A stretch of DNA of 64,000 nucleotides, taken from assembly GCF_914271435.1 (NCBI RefSeq), contig NZ_CAJZAI010000002.1, positions 310,001-374,000 on the forward strand, given 5' to 3'. A model generated the notes under the pieces. It searched no databases. It worked only from the letters and a program-made list of their open reading frames with translations, and was not told the origin of the DNA. The translations under genes were made by a program, and so were the position numbers. Shown one piece after another: positions 45,827-53,980 of this stretch; within the stretch, counting starts at the first letter, position 1; every line of letters begins with the position of its first letter. Source of the DNA: Cupriavidus laharis (GTDB lineage: Bacteria; Pseudomonadota; Gammaproteobacteria; Burkholderiales; Burkholderiaceae).

Positions 45827-47998
45827 TCAGGCCTGCGGGGCACAGACGACCAGTGCGTCAAGCGCGAGCACGCGGTCGGGATATGCCACCAGCGGATTGA
45901 CATCGATCTCGGTGATCGCGGGGTTGGCACGCATCTGCGCACCGATCAGCGTCACCGCGCGCGCAATGGCGGCCACGTCGACCGCGGCCGCGCCACGGAC
46001 GCCGCGCAGCAGGGAGGCGGCCTTGAGCCGGCCCAGTTCCTGTACCACGTCGGCTTCGGCAAGATCGGCGGGGATCAGCCGCACATCCTTCAGCGCCTCG
46101 ATCCAAACACCGCCAAGGCCCACCAGCACCACCGGCCCCCAGCCGGCGTCGCGCCGCGCGCCGACCACCAGCTCCAGCCCGCGCGGCCCCATCGCCTCGA
46201 CCAGCACGCCGTCCAGCGTGAGGTCCGGGCGGTGGGTGGCGATGTTCTGCTGCAGGCGGCTCCAGCCCGCACGCAGCGCGGCTTCATCGGCCAGGCCGAC
46301 GATCACGCCGCCCACATCGCTCTTGTGCGGCAGCTCACTTGCCTGCGCCTTGATCACCACCGGGTAGCCGATGCGCGCGGCAATCGCCGCCGCTTCATCG
46401 GCGCTGGTCGCCAGCTCGCCGTCGGGCACCGTCAGGCCGGCCGCGGCCAGCCACGCCTTGCCCTGGTATTCCGCGAACACGCCCGAAGGCGGAACGGCGC
46501 CGGGCAGCGGCACCGCCGCGGGAACCGACTGGCTGGCCCGATCGGCACGCTGCAGGGCCTCGCCATACGCCGACACCCGGGCAAGCGCGCGCAGCGCGCG
46601 GTCGGGGGAGCGGAAGAACGGCACGCCGCTGGCGCGGATGGCATCGACAAAGAACGACTCGATGGGGCCGCTGTCGCCGGTCACGACCAGCACTGCCGGC
46701 TTGCCGGCGCGGGCCAGTGCCGGGACGATGTGCTCGGCCTTGTCGCGCTGCGCCACTTCCGGCCCTGCGGGGATGCTGAGGACAATGCTGCCCACGGCCG
46801 GATCGGACAGCATGGTCAGCAGCACTTCGCCCACCAGGCCGGGGTTGCGCACGCCGATGGTGGTGTAGTCGAGCGGGTTCTCGGCCACCGCGTAGTCCGG
46901 CAGCATGGCCCTGAGGCTTGCCGTCGTCGCCTCGCCAAGAGGTGGCAACGACAAGCCCAGCCCGTCGCAGAAGTCCAGCGCGACATTCTTCATCGCGCCG
47001 GAACCGGTCATAAAAGCCGGGCCACCAGCAGGCGGCACCGGGAAACGCAGCAGGATGGCTGCAGCGTCGACAAGCTCGTCTGGGGTATCGACCAGCACGA
47101 CCGCCTCGCGCGCCAGCGCCACGCAGGCAGTGGCGTGATCGCCGGCCAGCGCACCGGTGTGGGACTGGGCCGCTTCGCGCGCCCGTTCGCTGCGGCCCGG
47201 CATCAGCATCACGATCGGCTTGCCGGCCTGGCGCGCCTTGCGCGCCAGCGCCAGGAATGTGCGCGGGCGCCGCACCTGTTCGGCGTACACGGCCAGCACG
47301 CGGGTCTGCGGGTCGTCGATGTAGTGGGCAACGAAATCCTCGACCCCGAGCGACGCTTCATTCCCCGTGGACACCACGGCGGTCAGCGGCAGGCCGCGCC
47401 CGACGAAGGCGTCGCGCATGTTCGCGGCCATCGCGCCGCTTTGCGCCACCACGCCAATGCCCGGGCGTCCGCCGCACGGATAGGGCTGGACAGCCTCGAA
47501 GGTCACGGGCACGTCGCCCTCGAAATTCGTGAAGCCCATGCAGTTCGGCCCGAGCAGCAGCATGCCGGCGTCGCGCGCGGCGGCGGCCAGCTGGTCCTGC
47601 CGTTCGCGGCCGGCCTCGCCGGTCTCCGCATAGCCGGAGGCGAACAGGACTGCCGCGCGAGTGCCCTTCGCGGCCAGGCTGCGCACGGCGTCGAGCACGC
47701 CGGCCTCGGGAATGGCCAGCACGGCCAGGTCGATGCCGGCCGGCAGTTCATCCACCGTCTTCACGCAGCCACGGCCATTGATCTCGGTGCTGCTGCGGCT
47801 CACCAGGTGAATGGCGCCGGCGTAGCCGAAGCGCTCCAGGTTCGCCAGCACGAAGCCGCCGAACGAGCGCGGGTCCGCCGATGCGCCGACGATGGCAATG
47901 GAAGCCGGACGGAGGACGCTGGTCACGGCAGCCACCGCGGCTTCGGCCGCCGGTTCGGGCTGTCCGGCCTGCGCGCCGGGAAAGTCTGAGGTTTTCAT
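45827..47998 (-). CDS. ADP-forming acyl-CoA ligase (acetyl-CoA synthetase, NDP-forming type)
   Basis: 723 residues. The order is a CoA-binding domain (PASIAIVGASADPRSFGGFVLANL), a ligase domain with the phospho-His motif QSHTGALAGDHA, and a C-terminal ATP-grasp domain (GYPVVIKAQASELPHKSDVGG). It makes an acyl-CoA with ATP giving ADP and phosphate. The feruloyl-CoA synthetase FerA of Sphingobium belongs to the same superfamily, so an aromatic acid substrate is possible. No acetyltransferase domain is fused, unlike Pat proteins. The ATG at 47998 is chosen over 48073. A CTGG-CATA-CCAG dyad lies 50 bp upstream. Confidence 0.92.
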   Translation of the reverse strand: MKTSDFPGAQAGQPEPAAEAAVAAVTSVLRPASIAIVGASADPRSFGGFVLANLERFGYAGAIHLVSRSSTEINGRGCVKTVDELPAGIDLAVLAIPEAGVLDAVRSLAAKGTRAAVLFASGYAETGEAGRERQDQLAAAARDAGMLLLGPNCMGFTNFEGDVPVTFEAVQPYPCGGRPGIGVVAQSGAMAANMRDAFVGRGLPLTAVVSTGNEASLGVEDFVAHYIDDPQTRVLAVYAEQVRRPRTFLALARKARQAGKPIVMLMPGRSERAREAAQSHTGALAGDHATACVALAREAVVLVDTPDELVDAAAILLRFPVPPAGGPAFMTGSGAMKNVALDFCDGLGLSLPPLGEATTASLRAMLPDYAVAENPLDYTTIGVRNPGLVGEVLLTMLSDPAVGSIVLSIPAGPEVAQRDKAEHIVPALARAGKPAVLVVTGDSGPIESFFVDAIRASGVPFFRSPDRALRALARVSAYGEALQRADRASQSVPAAVPLPGAVPPSGVFAEYQGKAWLAAAGLTVPDGELATSADEAAAIAARIGYPVVIKAQASELPHKSDVGGVIVGLADEAALRAGWSRLQQNIATHRPDLTLDGVLVEAMGPRGLELVVGARRDAGWGPVVLVGLGGVWIEALKDVRLIPADLAEADVVQELGRLKAASLLRGVRGAAAVDVAAIARAVTLIGAQMRANPAITEIDVNPLVAYPDRVLALDALVVCAPQA

Positions 47999-48047
47999 GG
48001 GTTGGGTCTTCCAGGAAAGGGGGCGTTTGCTTCGTGTTGATTGCATT

Positions 48048-48059
48048 CTGGCATACCAG
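48048..48059. promoter_or_regulatory. Candidate GntR/FCD operator (ligase promoter)
   Basis: CTGGCATACCAG has 4-bp inverted arms CTGG/CCAG around CATA. It is 50 bp upstream of the ligase ATG and shares ATACCAG with the sites at 48361 and 56227. GntR/FCD proteins usually bind short dyads of this form. Confidence 0.5.
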
Positions 48060-48360
48060 ATTAGCCGTTTCAATACACCAGAAAACCTTATTTCTTGAAA
48101 ATTACTAGGGAGTTTCCCTTATCCAGCCGGGGCAACCACGGCTCCGACGGGTGGTACGAACGTCTTCCACGCCGCCACCGCAAAGCTCTTGGGAAGCTTG
48201 ATGGCGTCACGCCCTCCAAGGTTGAAAGCCAATCATGGCGCGGCATTCCGGGAAGTTCCGGGCCAAACGGCTGCTGTGTGAGCCTACCTTCCTCCCAGCA
48301 TAGGAGAGGAATGCCGAGGAATCCTGCCCGCCACGATCGCGATCTTTTTTAGCCATCTTT

Positions 48361-48370
48361 GCATACCAGT
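48361..48370 (+). promoter_or_regulatory. Candidate GntR operator half-site (regulator promoter)
   Basis: GCATACCAGT repeats the right half of the dyad at 48048, 57 bp before the regulator ATG and next to the AT-rich run at 48371–48390. Placement suggests autoregulation. Confidence 0.4.
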
Positions 48371-48426
48371 ATTTTTTTGTTGTATATTTTTACGCAACAA
48401 CGAGATGCTTGTTTGCGTCAAACCGT

Positions 48427-49149
48427 ATGCAACCGACCAACCCCACCCTGAACCCACCCCGCCCCGCCGGGCGCCCCAGCCGGGCCGAAGACATCCGCGC
48501 CACGCTGGAGGCCGAGATCGAGGCCGGCGTGCTGTGTCCCGGCGCGCCGCTTGATGAGCGGGAACTGGCGCAGCGCTTTGGCGTATCACGCACGCCGGTG
48601 CGCGAAGCACTGCAGCAGTTGGCCGCCCACGAACTGGTGAGCATTGCCCCGCGCCAGGGCGCGGTGGTCACGCGCCTGTCCGTCGGCAAGGTGAGAGCGA
48701 TGCTGGAGTACGTGGGCGAACTGGAATCCCTGGCGGCGCGGTTGGCCGCCCGCCGCGGCGACGAAGCGCTGCATGCGGCGCTCGACGCGGGCCTGTCGCT
48801 GTGCCGGCGCGTCGCGGCAACGCCCGGCGCCGTCGGCTACGCCGCCGCGAACGCGGCCTTCCACGAAGCCATCTACCAGGGCTGCCGCAACGAAATCCTC
48901 GCTGGCCATATCCGCGCGGCACGGCGGTGCCTGCAGCGCTACCGCATGCGCGACTTCGCCACCGGGCAGCAGGTGGCGAAGTCCCTGGAAGAGCACCAGC
49001 GCATCGCCGATGCGATCCGTGCCGGCGACGAGCTGCAGGCCGCCGCCACCATGGCCTTCCATGTGCCCGCCGGCACCACCGGCTTCGCCGAATTCCTGGC
49101 GACCGTGCCGGCCCATTTCTTCGACGGCGCCCATGCCGCCGCGTCCTGA
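48427..49149 (+). CDS. GntR-family regulator, FCD (FadR/VanR) subfamily, 1
   Basis: 240 residues. The winged HTH (ELAQRFGVSRTPVREALQQLAAHELVSIAPRQGAVV) is followed by an all-helical FCD ligand-binding domain with conserved metal-site residues (NAAFHEAIYQ and later EEHQRIADAI). This group usually represses catabolic operons until a pathway acid or acyl-CoA is bound. It lies between the two arms of the cluster. The ATG at 48427 is used; TTG at 48409 is an in-frame alternative and neither has a strong ribosome site. It is clearly related to the second GntR at 57381. Confidence 0.9.
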   Translation: MQPTNPTLNPPRPAGRPSRAEDIRATLEAEIEAGVLCPGAPLDERELAQRFGVSRTPVREALQQLAAHELVSIAPRQGAVVTRLSVGKVRAMLEYVGELESLAARLAARRGDEALHAALDAGLSLCRRVAATPGAVGYAAANAAFHEAIYQGCRNEILAGHIRAARRCLQRYRMRDFATGQQVAKSLEEHQRIADAIRAGDELQAAATMAFHVPAGTTGFAEFLATVPAHFFDGAHAAAS

Positions 49150-49179
49150 CCGCAAAAACTCCGATACCTGAGGCATCCC

Positions 49180-49581
49180 ATGACCAGACCTCTCCGCTCG
49201 CTCGATGTGCCCGGCCTTGCGCACAACGCCCCCATTCCCACCGGCGCCCGCGTGGGCAATGTGATCTGCACCTCCGCCATCTCGGGCAAGGACGCGGCCA
49301 CAGGCGAACTGCCCGCTGGCGCGGCCGCACAGGCCGCGCACGCGTTCCGCAATCTCGCCAGCGTGCTGGCGGCCGGCGGCGCCAGCGTGGCGGACGTGGT
49401 GAAGCTGACTGTCTACGTGAAGGACAACAGCGTGCGCGACGCCATCAATGCCGAATGGCTGCAGTGCTTCCCCAACCCCGAAGACCGCCCCGCGCGGCAC
49501 ATCGTTGTGCATGACCTGCAGCACGGCATGCTCCTGCAACTCGAATGCCTGGCCGTCCTGGCCGGCGCAAACCAAGGCTGA
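49180..49581 (+). CDS. RidA/YjgF family protein
   Basis: 133 residues with the trimeric RidA fold. VGNVICTSAISGKD and the C-terminal RPARHIVVHDLQHGMLLQLECLAVL contain the usual motif segments, including the conserved Arg that binds the carboxylate of imine or enamine substrates. RidA proteins deaminate reactive enamines; relatives such as 2-aminomuconate deaminase act inside aromatic pathways. It lies 30 bp after the GntR gene and directly before the LigJ-like hydratase, so a dedicated catabolic task is likely. Which one is unknown. Confidence 0.9.
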   Translation: MTRPLRSLDVPGLAHNAPIPTGARVGNVICTSAISGKDAATGELPAGAAAQAAHAFRNLASVLAAGGASVADVVKLTVYVKDNSVRDAINAEWLQCFPNPEDRPARHIVVHDLQHGMLLQLECLAVLAGANQG

Positions 49582-49586
49582 ACACC

Positions 49587-50591
49587 ATGATCATCGATTC
49601 CCACGCCCACGTCGTCATGCCGCCGGAGAGCTTCCGCTATATGGCGGAGCTCATCGGCGGACGCGCCAATCCGTCCACCACGCCGAAGATTCCGGATGCA
49701 TCCGTACGCAAGGCGGCTGAAGAGCTGGTGCGCAGCATGGACGCCGTCGGCACCGACGTGCAGTTCATCTCGCCACGCCCGTACCTGCAGATGCATTCGG
49801 TCAAGCCGGGCCGCGTGACCGAGCTGTGGTCGCGCCACTGCAACGACATCATTGCGCGCTTCGTCGCGATGTTCCCGGACCGCTTCCGCGGCGTGGCCGG
49901 CCTGCCGCAGCACATGCTGGAATCCCCGGCCGAACGCGCGGTGCCGGAGTTGGAACGCTGCGTGAACGAGCTCGGCTTTGTCGGCTGCCTGATCAACCCG
50001 GACCCGACCGAAAGCGAAGGCCCGACGCCGCCGGGCCTCGGCGATCCGTTCTGGTATCCGCTGTACGAGGCCATGACGCGCCTGGACGTGCCGGGCCTGA
50101 TCCACTCTGCCGGCAGCTGCAGCGCACGCGAGTCGTACACGCTCAAGTTCATCAACGAGGAAAGCATCGCCGTCATCTCGCTGCTGAACTCGAAGGTGTT
50201 CCAGGACTTCCCGAACCTGAAGATCGTGGTAGCGCATGGCGGCGGGGCAATTCCCTACCAGATGGGCCGCTTCCGTTCTTGGTCGGTGCGCAAGGGCGAG
50301 ACCGTCACGTTCGACGAGCAGCTGCGCAAGCTGTACTTCGACACCTGCAACTACTCCACCGAAGCCATCGACCTGCTGCTGAAGGTGGCCGGCACCGACA
50401 ACGTGCTGTTCGGCACCGAGAAGCCCGGCACTGGCAGCGCGCGCGACCCGCTGACCGACCGCGACTACGACGACATGAAGCCGGTGATCGAAGGCATTTC
50501 GTGGCTGACGGACGAGCAGCGCAAGAACATTTTCGAATGCAACTGCAGGCGCCTGTACTCGCGCGCCTTCCGCACCGACGAGGAGTGCTGA
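49587..50591 (+). CDS. Amidohydrolase-superfamily protein, 4-oxalomesaconate hydratase (LigJ)-like
   Basis: 334 residues. The metal motif is IIDSHAHVVM (His6, His8), with later ligands in IHSAGS and VVAHGGGAIPYQMGRF. The segments GTDVQFISPRPY, the PFWYPLYEAMTRLD region and FINEESIAVISLLNS resemble LigJ of Sphingobium as I recall it more than they resemble ACMS decarboxylases of the same superfamily. LigJ hydrates 4-oxalomesaconate to CHA, the substrate of the RraA-type aldolases found in the left arm. The ATG at 49587 follows the RidA stop by 5 bp. Decarboxylase activity on a resorcylate-like acid remains possible. Confidence 0.82.
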   Translation: MIIDSHAHVVMPPESFRYMAELIGGRANPSTTPKIPDASVRKAAEELVRSMDAVGTDVQFISPRPYLQMHSVKPGRVTELWSRHCNDIIARFVAMFPDRFRGVAGLPQHMLESPAERAVPELERCVNELGFVGCLINPDPTESEGPTPPGLGDPFWYPLYEAMTRLDVPGLIHSAGSCSARESYTLKFINEESIAVISLLNSKVFQDFPNLKIVVAHGGGAIPYQMGRFRSWSVRKGETVTFDEQLRKLYFDTCNYSTEAIDLLLKVAGTDNVLFGTEKPGTGSARDPLTDRDYDDMKPVIEGISWLTDEQRKNIFECNCRRLYSRAFRTDEEC

Positions 50592-50592
50592 G

Positions 50593-51831
50593 ATGCCGCT
50601 GACCCGCGAAGACAACGACCTGCTCACGCGCGTCGAGAACGGTGCGCCGATGGGGGAGATGATCCGCCAGCACTACTGGCTGCCGGCCGTGCCGTCGGCC
50701 AGGCTGGTGGCGGACGGCGCGCCCGTGCGCGTGCGCCTGCTCGGCAGCAACTACGTGGCGTTCCGCCGCACCGACGGCGCGGTGGGCGTGCTCGACGAGC
50801 TGTGCCCGCACCGCAAGACCTCGCTGCTGATGGCCCGCAACGAGGACAACGGCCTGCGCTGCATCTTCCACGGCTGGAAGCTCGACACCAGCGGCGAGGT
50901 CATCGAGGCGCCGAACCATGTCGGCGACCAGGCCCAGTTCTGCAAGCACGTGCGCGTGAACCGCTATGGCGTGCAGGAGCGCGGCGGCATCGTGTGGGTG
51001 TGGCTCGGCAAGGGCGAACAGCCGCCGAAGTTCCCGGACCTGCCCTTCACCTCGCTGCCCGAAGACCAGCGTTCGGTCACCAGCCAGGAAGTGCCGACCA
51101 ACTGGGTACAGGGTGTGGAAGCGTCAATGGATTCCTCCCACGTCGGCGTGCTGCACGAGTCCACCACGCAGATCACCGCGGGTTCGGGCAACCAGCGCAT
51201 GCACATGACCAAGGCACTCGCGCCGCGCCTGGAGTTCGAGGACCGGCCCTACGGCTACCGCTACGCCGCGCTGCGGCCGCTGCCCGACGACCAGTTCTAT
51301 GCGCGCGTGAACAACTTCGTCATGCCGTGGTACGGCATCATCTGCGCGCCCGACGAAAAGGGCCCGAGCACGGTGTTCTTCTCCACGCCGGTGGACGATG
51401 TCACGCACCGCGCCTGGTTCGTCCATTTCAACCCGCACCGCCCGCTCGGCATGACCATCATGTCGGCCACGCCCGACGTGTGGAACTATCCGCCGCTGCC
51501 GCCGGGCACGCCCGCCGACAACTGGGGCCAGAACCGCGACCTGATGCGCCGCGGCCACGCCACCGGGTTTCCGCAGCACCTCGGCACCGAGGACTTCGCC
51601 ATGTTCATCGGACAGGGCCCGATTGCCGACCGCACGACCGAGCAGCTGTGCTCGGCCGACGGCGCCGTGCTGCGCGTACGCCAGGCCTTGTTGAAATCGG
51701 TACGCGAGTTCATGGGCGGCAAGACCCCGACGCTCGCCGATAACCCGGACCTCGACTACAGCCGGATCGTTTCCGTGGGCGGCGTGCTGCCGGCCGGAGA
51801 GGACTGGCGCTCGCTGACCGCGGCGCCCTGA
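50593..51831 (+). CDS. Rieske non-haem iron oxygenase, phthalate/vanillate oxygenase type
   Basis: 412 residues. The Rieske cluster ligands are Cys71-x-His73 and Cys90-x-x-His93 (LCPHRK … LRCIFHGWK). The mononuclear iron site is in ASMDSSHVGVLHES, with His183 and His188. Long single-component oxygenases of this type hydroxylate or O-demethylate aromatic acids and use a separate reductase, here encoded at 52971. GAGGAG stands before the ATG, one base after the LigJ-like stop. It probably prepares the ring for cleavage by making a diol or removing a methoxy group. Confidence 0.93.
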   Translation: MPLTREDNDLLTRVENGAPMGEMIRQHYWLPAVPSARLVADGAPVRVRLLGSNYVAFRRTDGAVGVLDELCPHRKTSLLMARNEDNGLRCIFHGWKLDTSGEVIEAPNHVGDQAQFCKHVRVNRYGVQERGGIVWVWLGKGEQPPKFPDLPFTSLPEDQRSVTSQEVPTNWVQGVEASMDSSHVGVLHESTTQITAGSGNQRMHMTKALAPRLEFEDRPYGYRYAALRPLPDDQFYARVNNFVMPWYGIICAPDEKGPSTVFFSTPVDDVTHRAWFVHFNPHRPLGMTIMSATPDVWNYPPLPPGTPADNWGQNRDLMRRGHATGFPQHLGTEDFAMFIGQGPIADRTTEQLCSADGAVLRVRQALLKSVREFMGGKTPTLADNPDLDYSRIVSVGGVLPAGEDWRSLTAAP

Positions 51832-51870
51832 GCCAGCCAGCACAAGACTGACAAGAAGACGGAGACAAAG

Positions 51871-52866
51871 ATGAACAGCCCCCAATTCCGCTCGCGCCGC
51901 CGGCTGCTGCTGGCGGCGTGCGCCGGCCTCGCCGCGCCCGCGGCCTCGTTCGCGCAGTTGCGCGGCAAACCCGCCATCCGCATCCTGGTGGGCCTGCCGC
52001 CCGGCGGCGGCACCGACGCCATCGCGCGGTATTTTTCCGATTCCCTTCCCGCGCTGCTGGGCCAGCCGGTGATCGTGGAAAACCATGTGGGCGCCGGTGG
52101 CCGTCTGGCCGCCGATGTGCTCAAGTCCGCGGAGCCGGACGGCCTCACCTACATGATCGCGCCCAACGCCACGCCCACGTTCCAGACCCTGGTGTTCGGC
52201 AAGCAGCTCAAGTGGGACTTGTGGCGCGATTTCGCGCCGGTGGCCGGACTGGTGTCTTACCCGACCGGCATGGCTGCGGGGATGGCAACCGGCGCGTCCA
52301 GCGCGGAGGCGTTCGTGCGGTGGGCGCGCACCAATCCGCAGCAGGCCAGCTTCGGCACGCCGGGGCTCGGCGGCCAGAACCACTTCCTGGGCCTGCAGTT
52401 CGCCAAGGCGGCCGGCATTTCCCTGTCCGTCACGCCGTACAAGGGCACGCCGCCGATGATCACCGACCTGCTGGGCGGCCATATCCCGTCGGCGGTCACG
52501 CTGCTGCAGGACCTGCTGCGCCACCACCGCGCCGGCAAGATGCGCCTGCTGGGCATCTTCAGCGACAAGCGCTCGCCGCTCGCGCCGGACATCCCGACCA
52601 TGGCCGAACAGGGCATCCCCGTGCGCCTGGGCGACGCCTGGACGGCCATGTGGGCGCCGGTGCGCACGCCGCAGGCCGAGATCGCCCGCGTGCAGGCGGC
52701 GCTGAAGACCATCCTGGCAGCACCGCAGGCACGCCAGGCCCTGATGAGCCAGCTCGCGGTAGTGCCCGACTATCTCGACGGCGAGCAGATGGCACGCCGC
52801 CAGCGCGCCGAACTGGAAACGTGGGGACCCATCATCCGCGCCTCGGGCTTTCGCGCGGAACTGTAG
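51871..52866 (+). CDS. Bug/TTT-family periplasmic solute-binding protein 2
   Basis: 331 residues. The N-terminus (MNSPQFRSRRRLLLAACAGL) has an Arg-Arg-Arg run before a hydrophobic stretch and could be a Tat signal. VGLPPGGGTDAIARYF, VENHVGAGGRLAADVLK and PDGLTYMIAPNA are Bug hallmarks. It parallels the first Bug protein at 42444 so closely (PYKG, FGTPGLGGQNHFLGLQF) that the two are probably paralogues binding similar acids. It is inserted between the Rieske oxygenase and its reductase. Confidence 0.93.
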   Translation: MNSPQFRSRRRLLLAACAGLAAPAASFAQLRGKPAIRILVGLPPGGGTDAIARYFSDSLPALLGQPVIVENHVGAGGRLAADVLKSAEPDGLTYMIAPNATPTFQTLVFGKQLKWDLWRDFAPVAGLVSYPTGMAAGMATGASSAEAFVRWARTNPQQASFGTPGLGGQNHFLGLQFAKAAGISLSVTPYKGTPPMITDLLGGHIPSAVTLLQDLLRHHRAGKMRLLGIFSDKRSPLAPDIPTMAEQGIPVRLGDAWTAMWAPVRTPQAEIARVQAALKTILAAPQARQALMSQLAVVPDYLDGEQMARRQRAELETWGPIIRASGFRAEL

Positions 52867-52970
52867 AAGCGGCAAGACACATCGCGGCCATGCACGCCAT
52901 GCAGCCCTGAGGTGCGCCGACGGGCCGTACCGGCGTTCCCCCTGCGCCCCTGCTTCGACCGGAGACATCC

Positions 52971-53939
52971 ATGAGCAATACCGATACCCTGCAAGTCAGG
53001 GTCAAGTCCATCAGCTGGGAAGCCGAAGGCATCCTGGCCTTCGACCTGCGGCCGGAGCCGCCGCTGCGCACGCTGCCCGTCTTCACCGCCGGCGCGCATA
53101 TCGACCTGCACCTGCCCAACGGCCTGATCCGCAGCTACTCGCTGCTGAACGCGCAGCAGGAGCCGCACCGCTACGTGATCGGCGTCAACCGCGACGCGCA
53201 GAGCCGCGGCGGTTCGCGCTATATGCACGAGACCCTGCGCCCCGGCGACGTGCTGACCATCAGCCCGCCGCGCAACAACTTCCCGCTCGACGATTCCGCG
53301 TCGCTCGCGGTGCTGGTGGCCGGCGGCATCGGCATCACGCCGATCCTCGGCATGATCCATCGCCTGCGCGAGCAAGGCCGTCCGTGGCGGCTGCACTACG
53401 CCGCGCGCACGCGCAAGCAGGCTGCCTTCGTCGAAACGCTCGAAGCCATGGGCATGGAGCCGGGCGGCGAAGTATGCCTGACGTTCGACCGCGAGGCCGG
53501 CGCCGATCGCCTGGACATCGAAGCCATTGCGGCCAGCCTGCCGGAAGACGCCCATATCTATTGCTGCGGACCGGTGCCGATGCTGGAGGCCTTCGAGCAG
53601 GCCACGGCGTCGCTGGCGCCCGAGCGCGTGCATCGCGAGTACTTCGCCGCGCGCGAAGCCGCGGCCACTGCGGGCGGCTTCACCGTGGAGCTGGCACGCA
53701 GCGGCCGCAGCATCGAGATCCAGCCCGGCAGGACCATTCTGGAATGCCTGATCGCCGAAGGCGTGGAGCCCATGTACTCCTGCCAGGAAGGCGTGTGCGG
53801 AACCTGCGAGGTGCGCGTGCTGGACGGCGAGCCGGACCACCGCGACCTTGTCCTGAACGCGGCCGAGCGTGCCGCCAACAACCGGATGATGGTGTGCTGC
53901 TCGGGGGCGAAGACCCGCAAGCTGGTGCTCGACCTGTAG
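52971..53939 (+). CDS. Phthalate-dioxygenase-type reductase (FMN, NAD, 2Fe–2S)
   Basis: 322 residues. The flavin domain has RSYSLLNAQQEPHRY, the NAD domain VLVAGGIGITPILGM, and the C-terminal plant-type ferredoxin CQEGVCGTCEVRVLDG with a last Cys in MMVCCSG. It takes electrons from NADH to the Rieske oxygenase, as VanB and PhtB-type proteins do. GGAG precedes the ATG. The intergenic 104 bp upstream shows nothing distinctive. Confidence 0.93.
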   Translation: MSNTDTLQVRVKSISWEAEGILAFDLRPEPPLRTLPVFTAGAHIDLHLPNGLIRSYSLLNAQQEPHRYVIGVNRDAQSRGGSRYMHETLRPGDVLTISPPRNNFPLDDSASLAVLVAGGIGITPILGMIHRLREQGRPWRLHYAARTRKQAAFVETLEAMGMEPGGEVCLTFDREAGADRLDIEAIAASLPEDAHIYCCGPVPMLEAFEQATASLAPERVHREYFAAREAAATAGGFTVELARSGRSIEIQPGRTILECLIAEGVEPMYSCQEGVCGTCEVRVLDGEPDHRDLVLNAAERAANNRMMVCCSGAKTRKLVLDL

Positions 53940-53980
53940 GCGCCGCACCGTGGAACCACGCAATCTGAAAGGAGCATGAG

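Larger units (their letters stand above)
47999..48426. other. Divergent promoter region of the catabolic cluster
   Basis: This gap of 428 bp separates the ADP-forming ligase operon (minus) from the GntR gene (plus). It holds the operator-like dyad at 48048–48059, an AATACACCAG variant at 48072–48081 and the half-site at 48361–48370. The end near the GntR gene (48347–48400) is strikingly AT-rich for this genome, as expected of a promoter. I see no convincing gene in it. Confidence 0.6.

Noticed and set aside
43454..47989. A 1511-codon open frame on the plus strand, antisense to the ligase, dehydrogenase and Bug genes
   Set aside because: The opposite strand carries complete conserved enzymes over the same DNA. 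The frame's composition (His-, Arg-, Gln-rich, no domains) is the usual shadow of high-GC coding sequence.
49587..50591. Calling the amidohydrolase an ACMS or gamma-resorcylate decarboxylase
   Set aside because: The SPRPY, WYPLYE and FINEE segments fit the LigJ hydratase group better, and the cluster has aldolases that use the LigJ product. It is kept only as an alternative.
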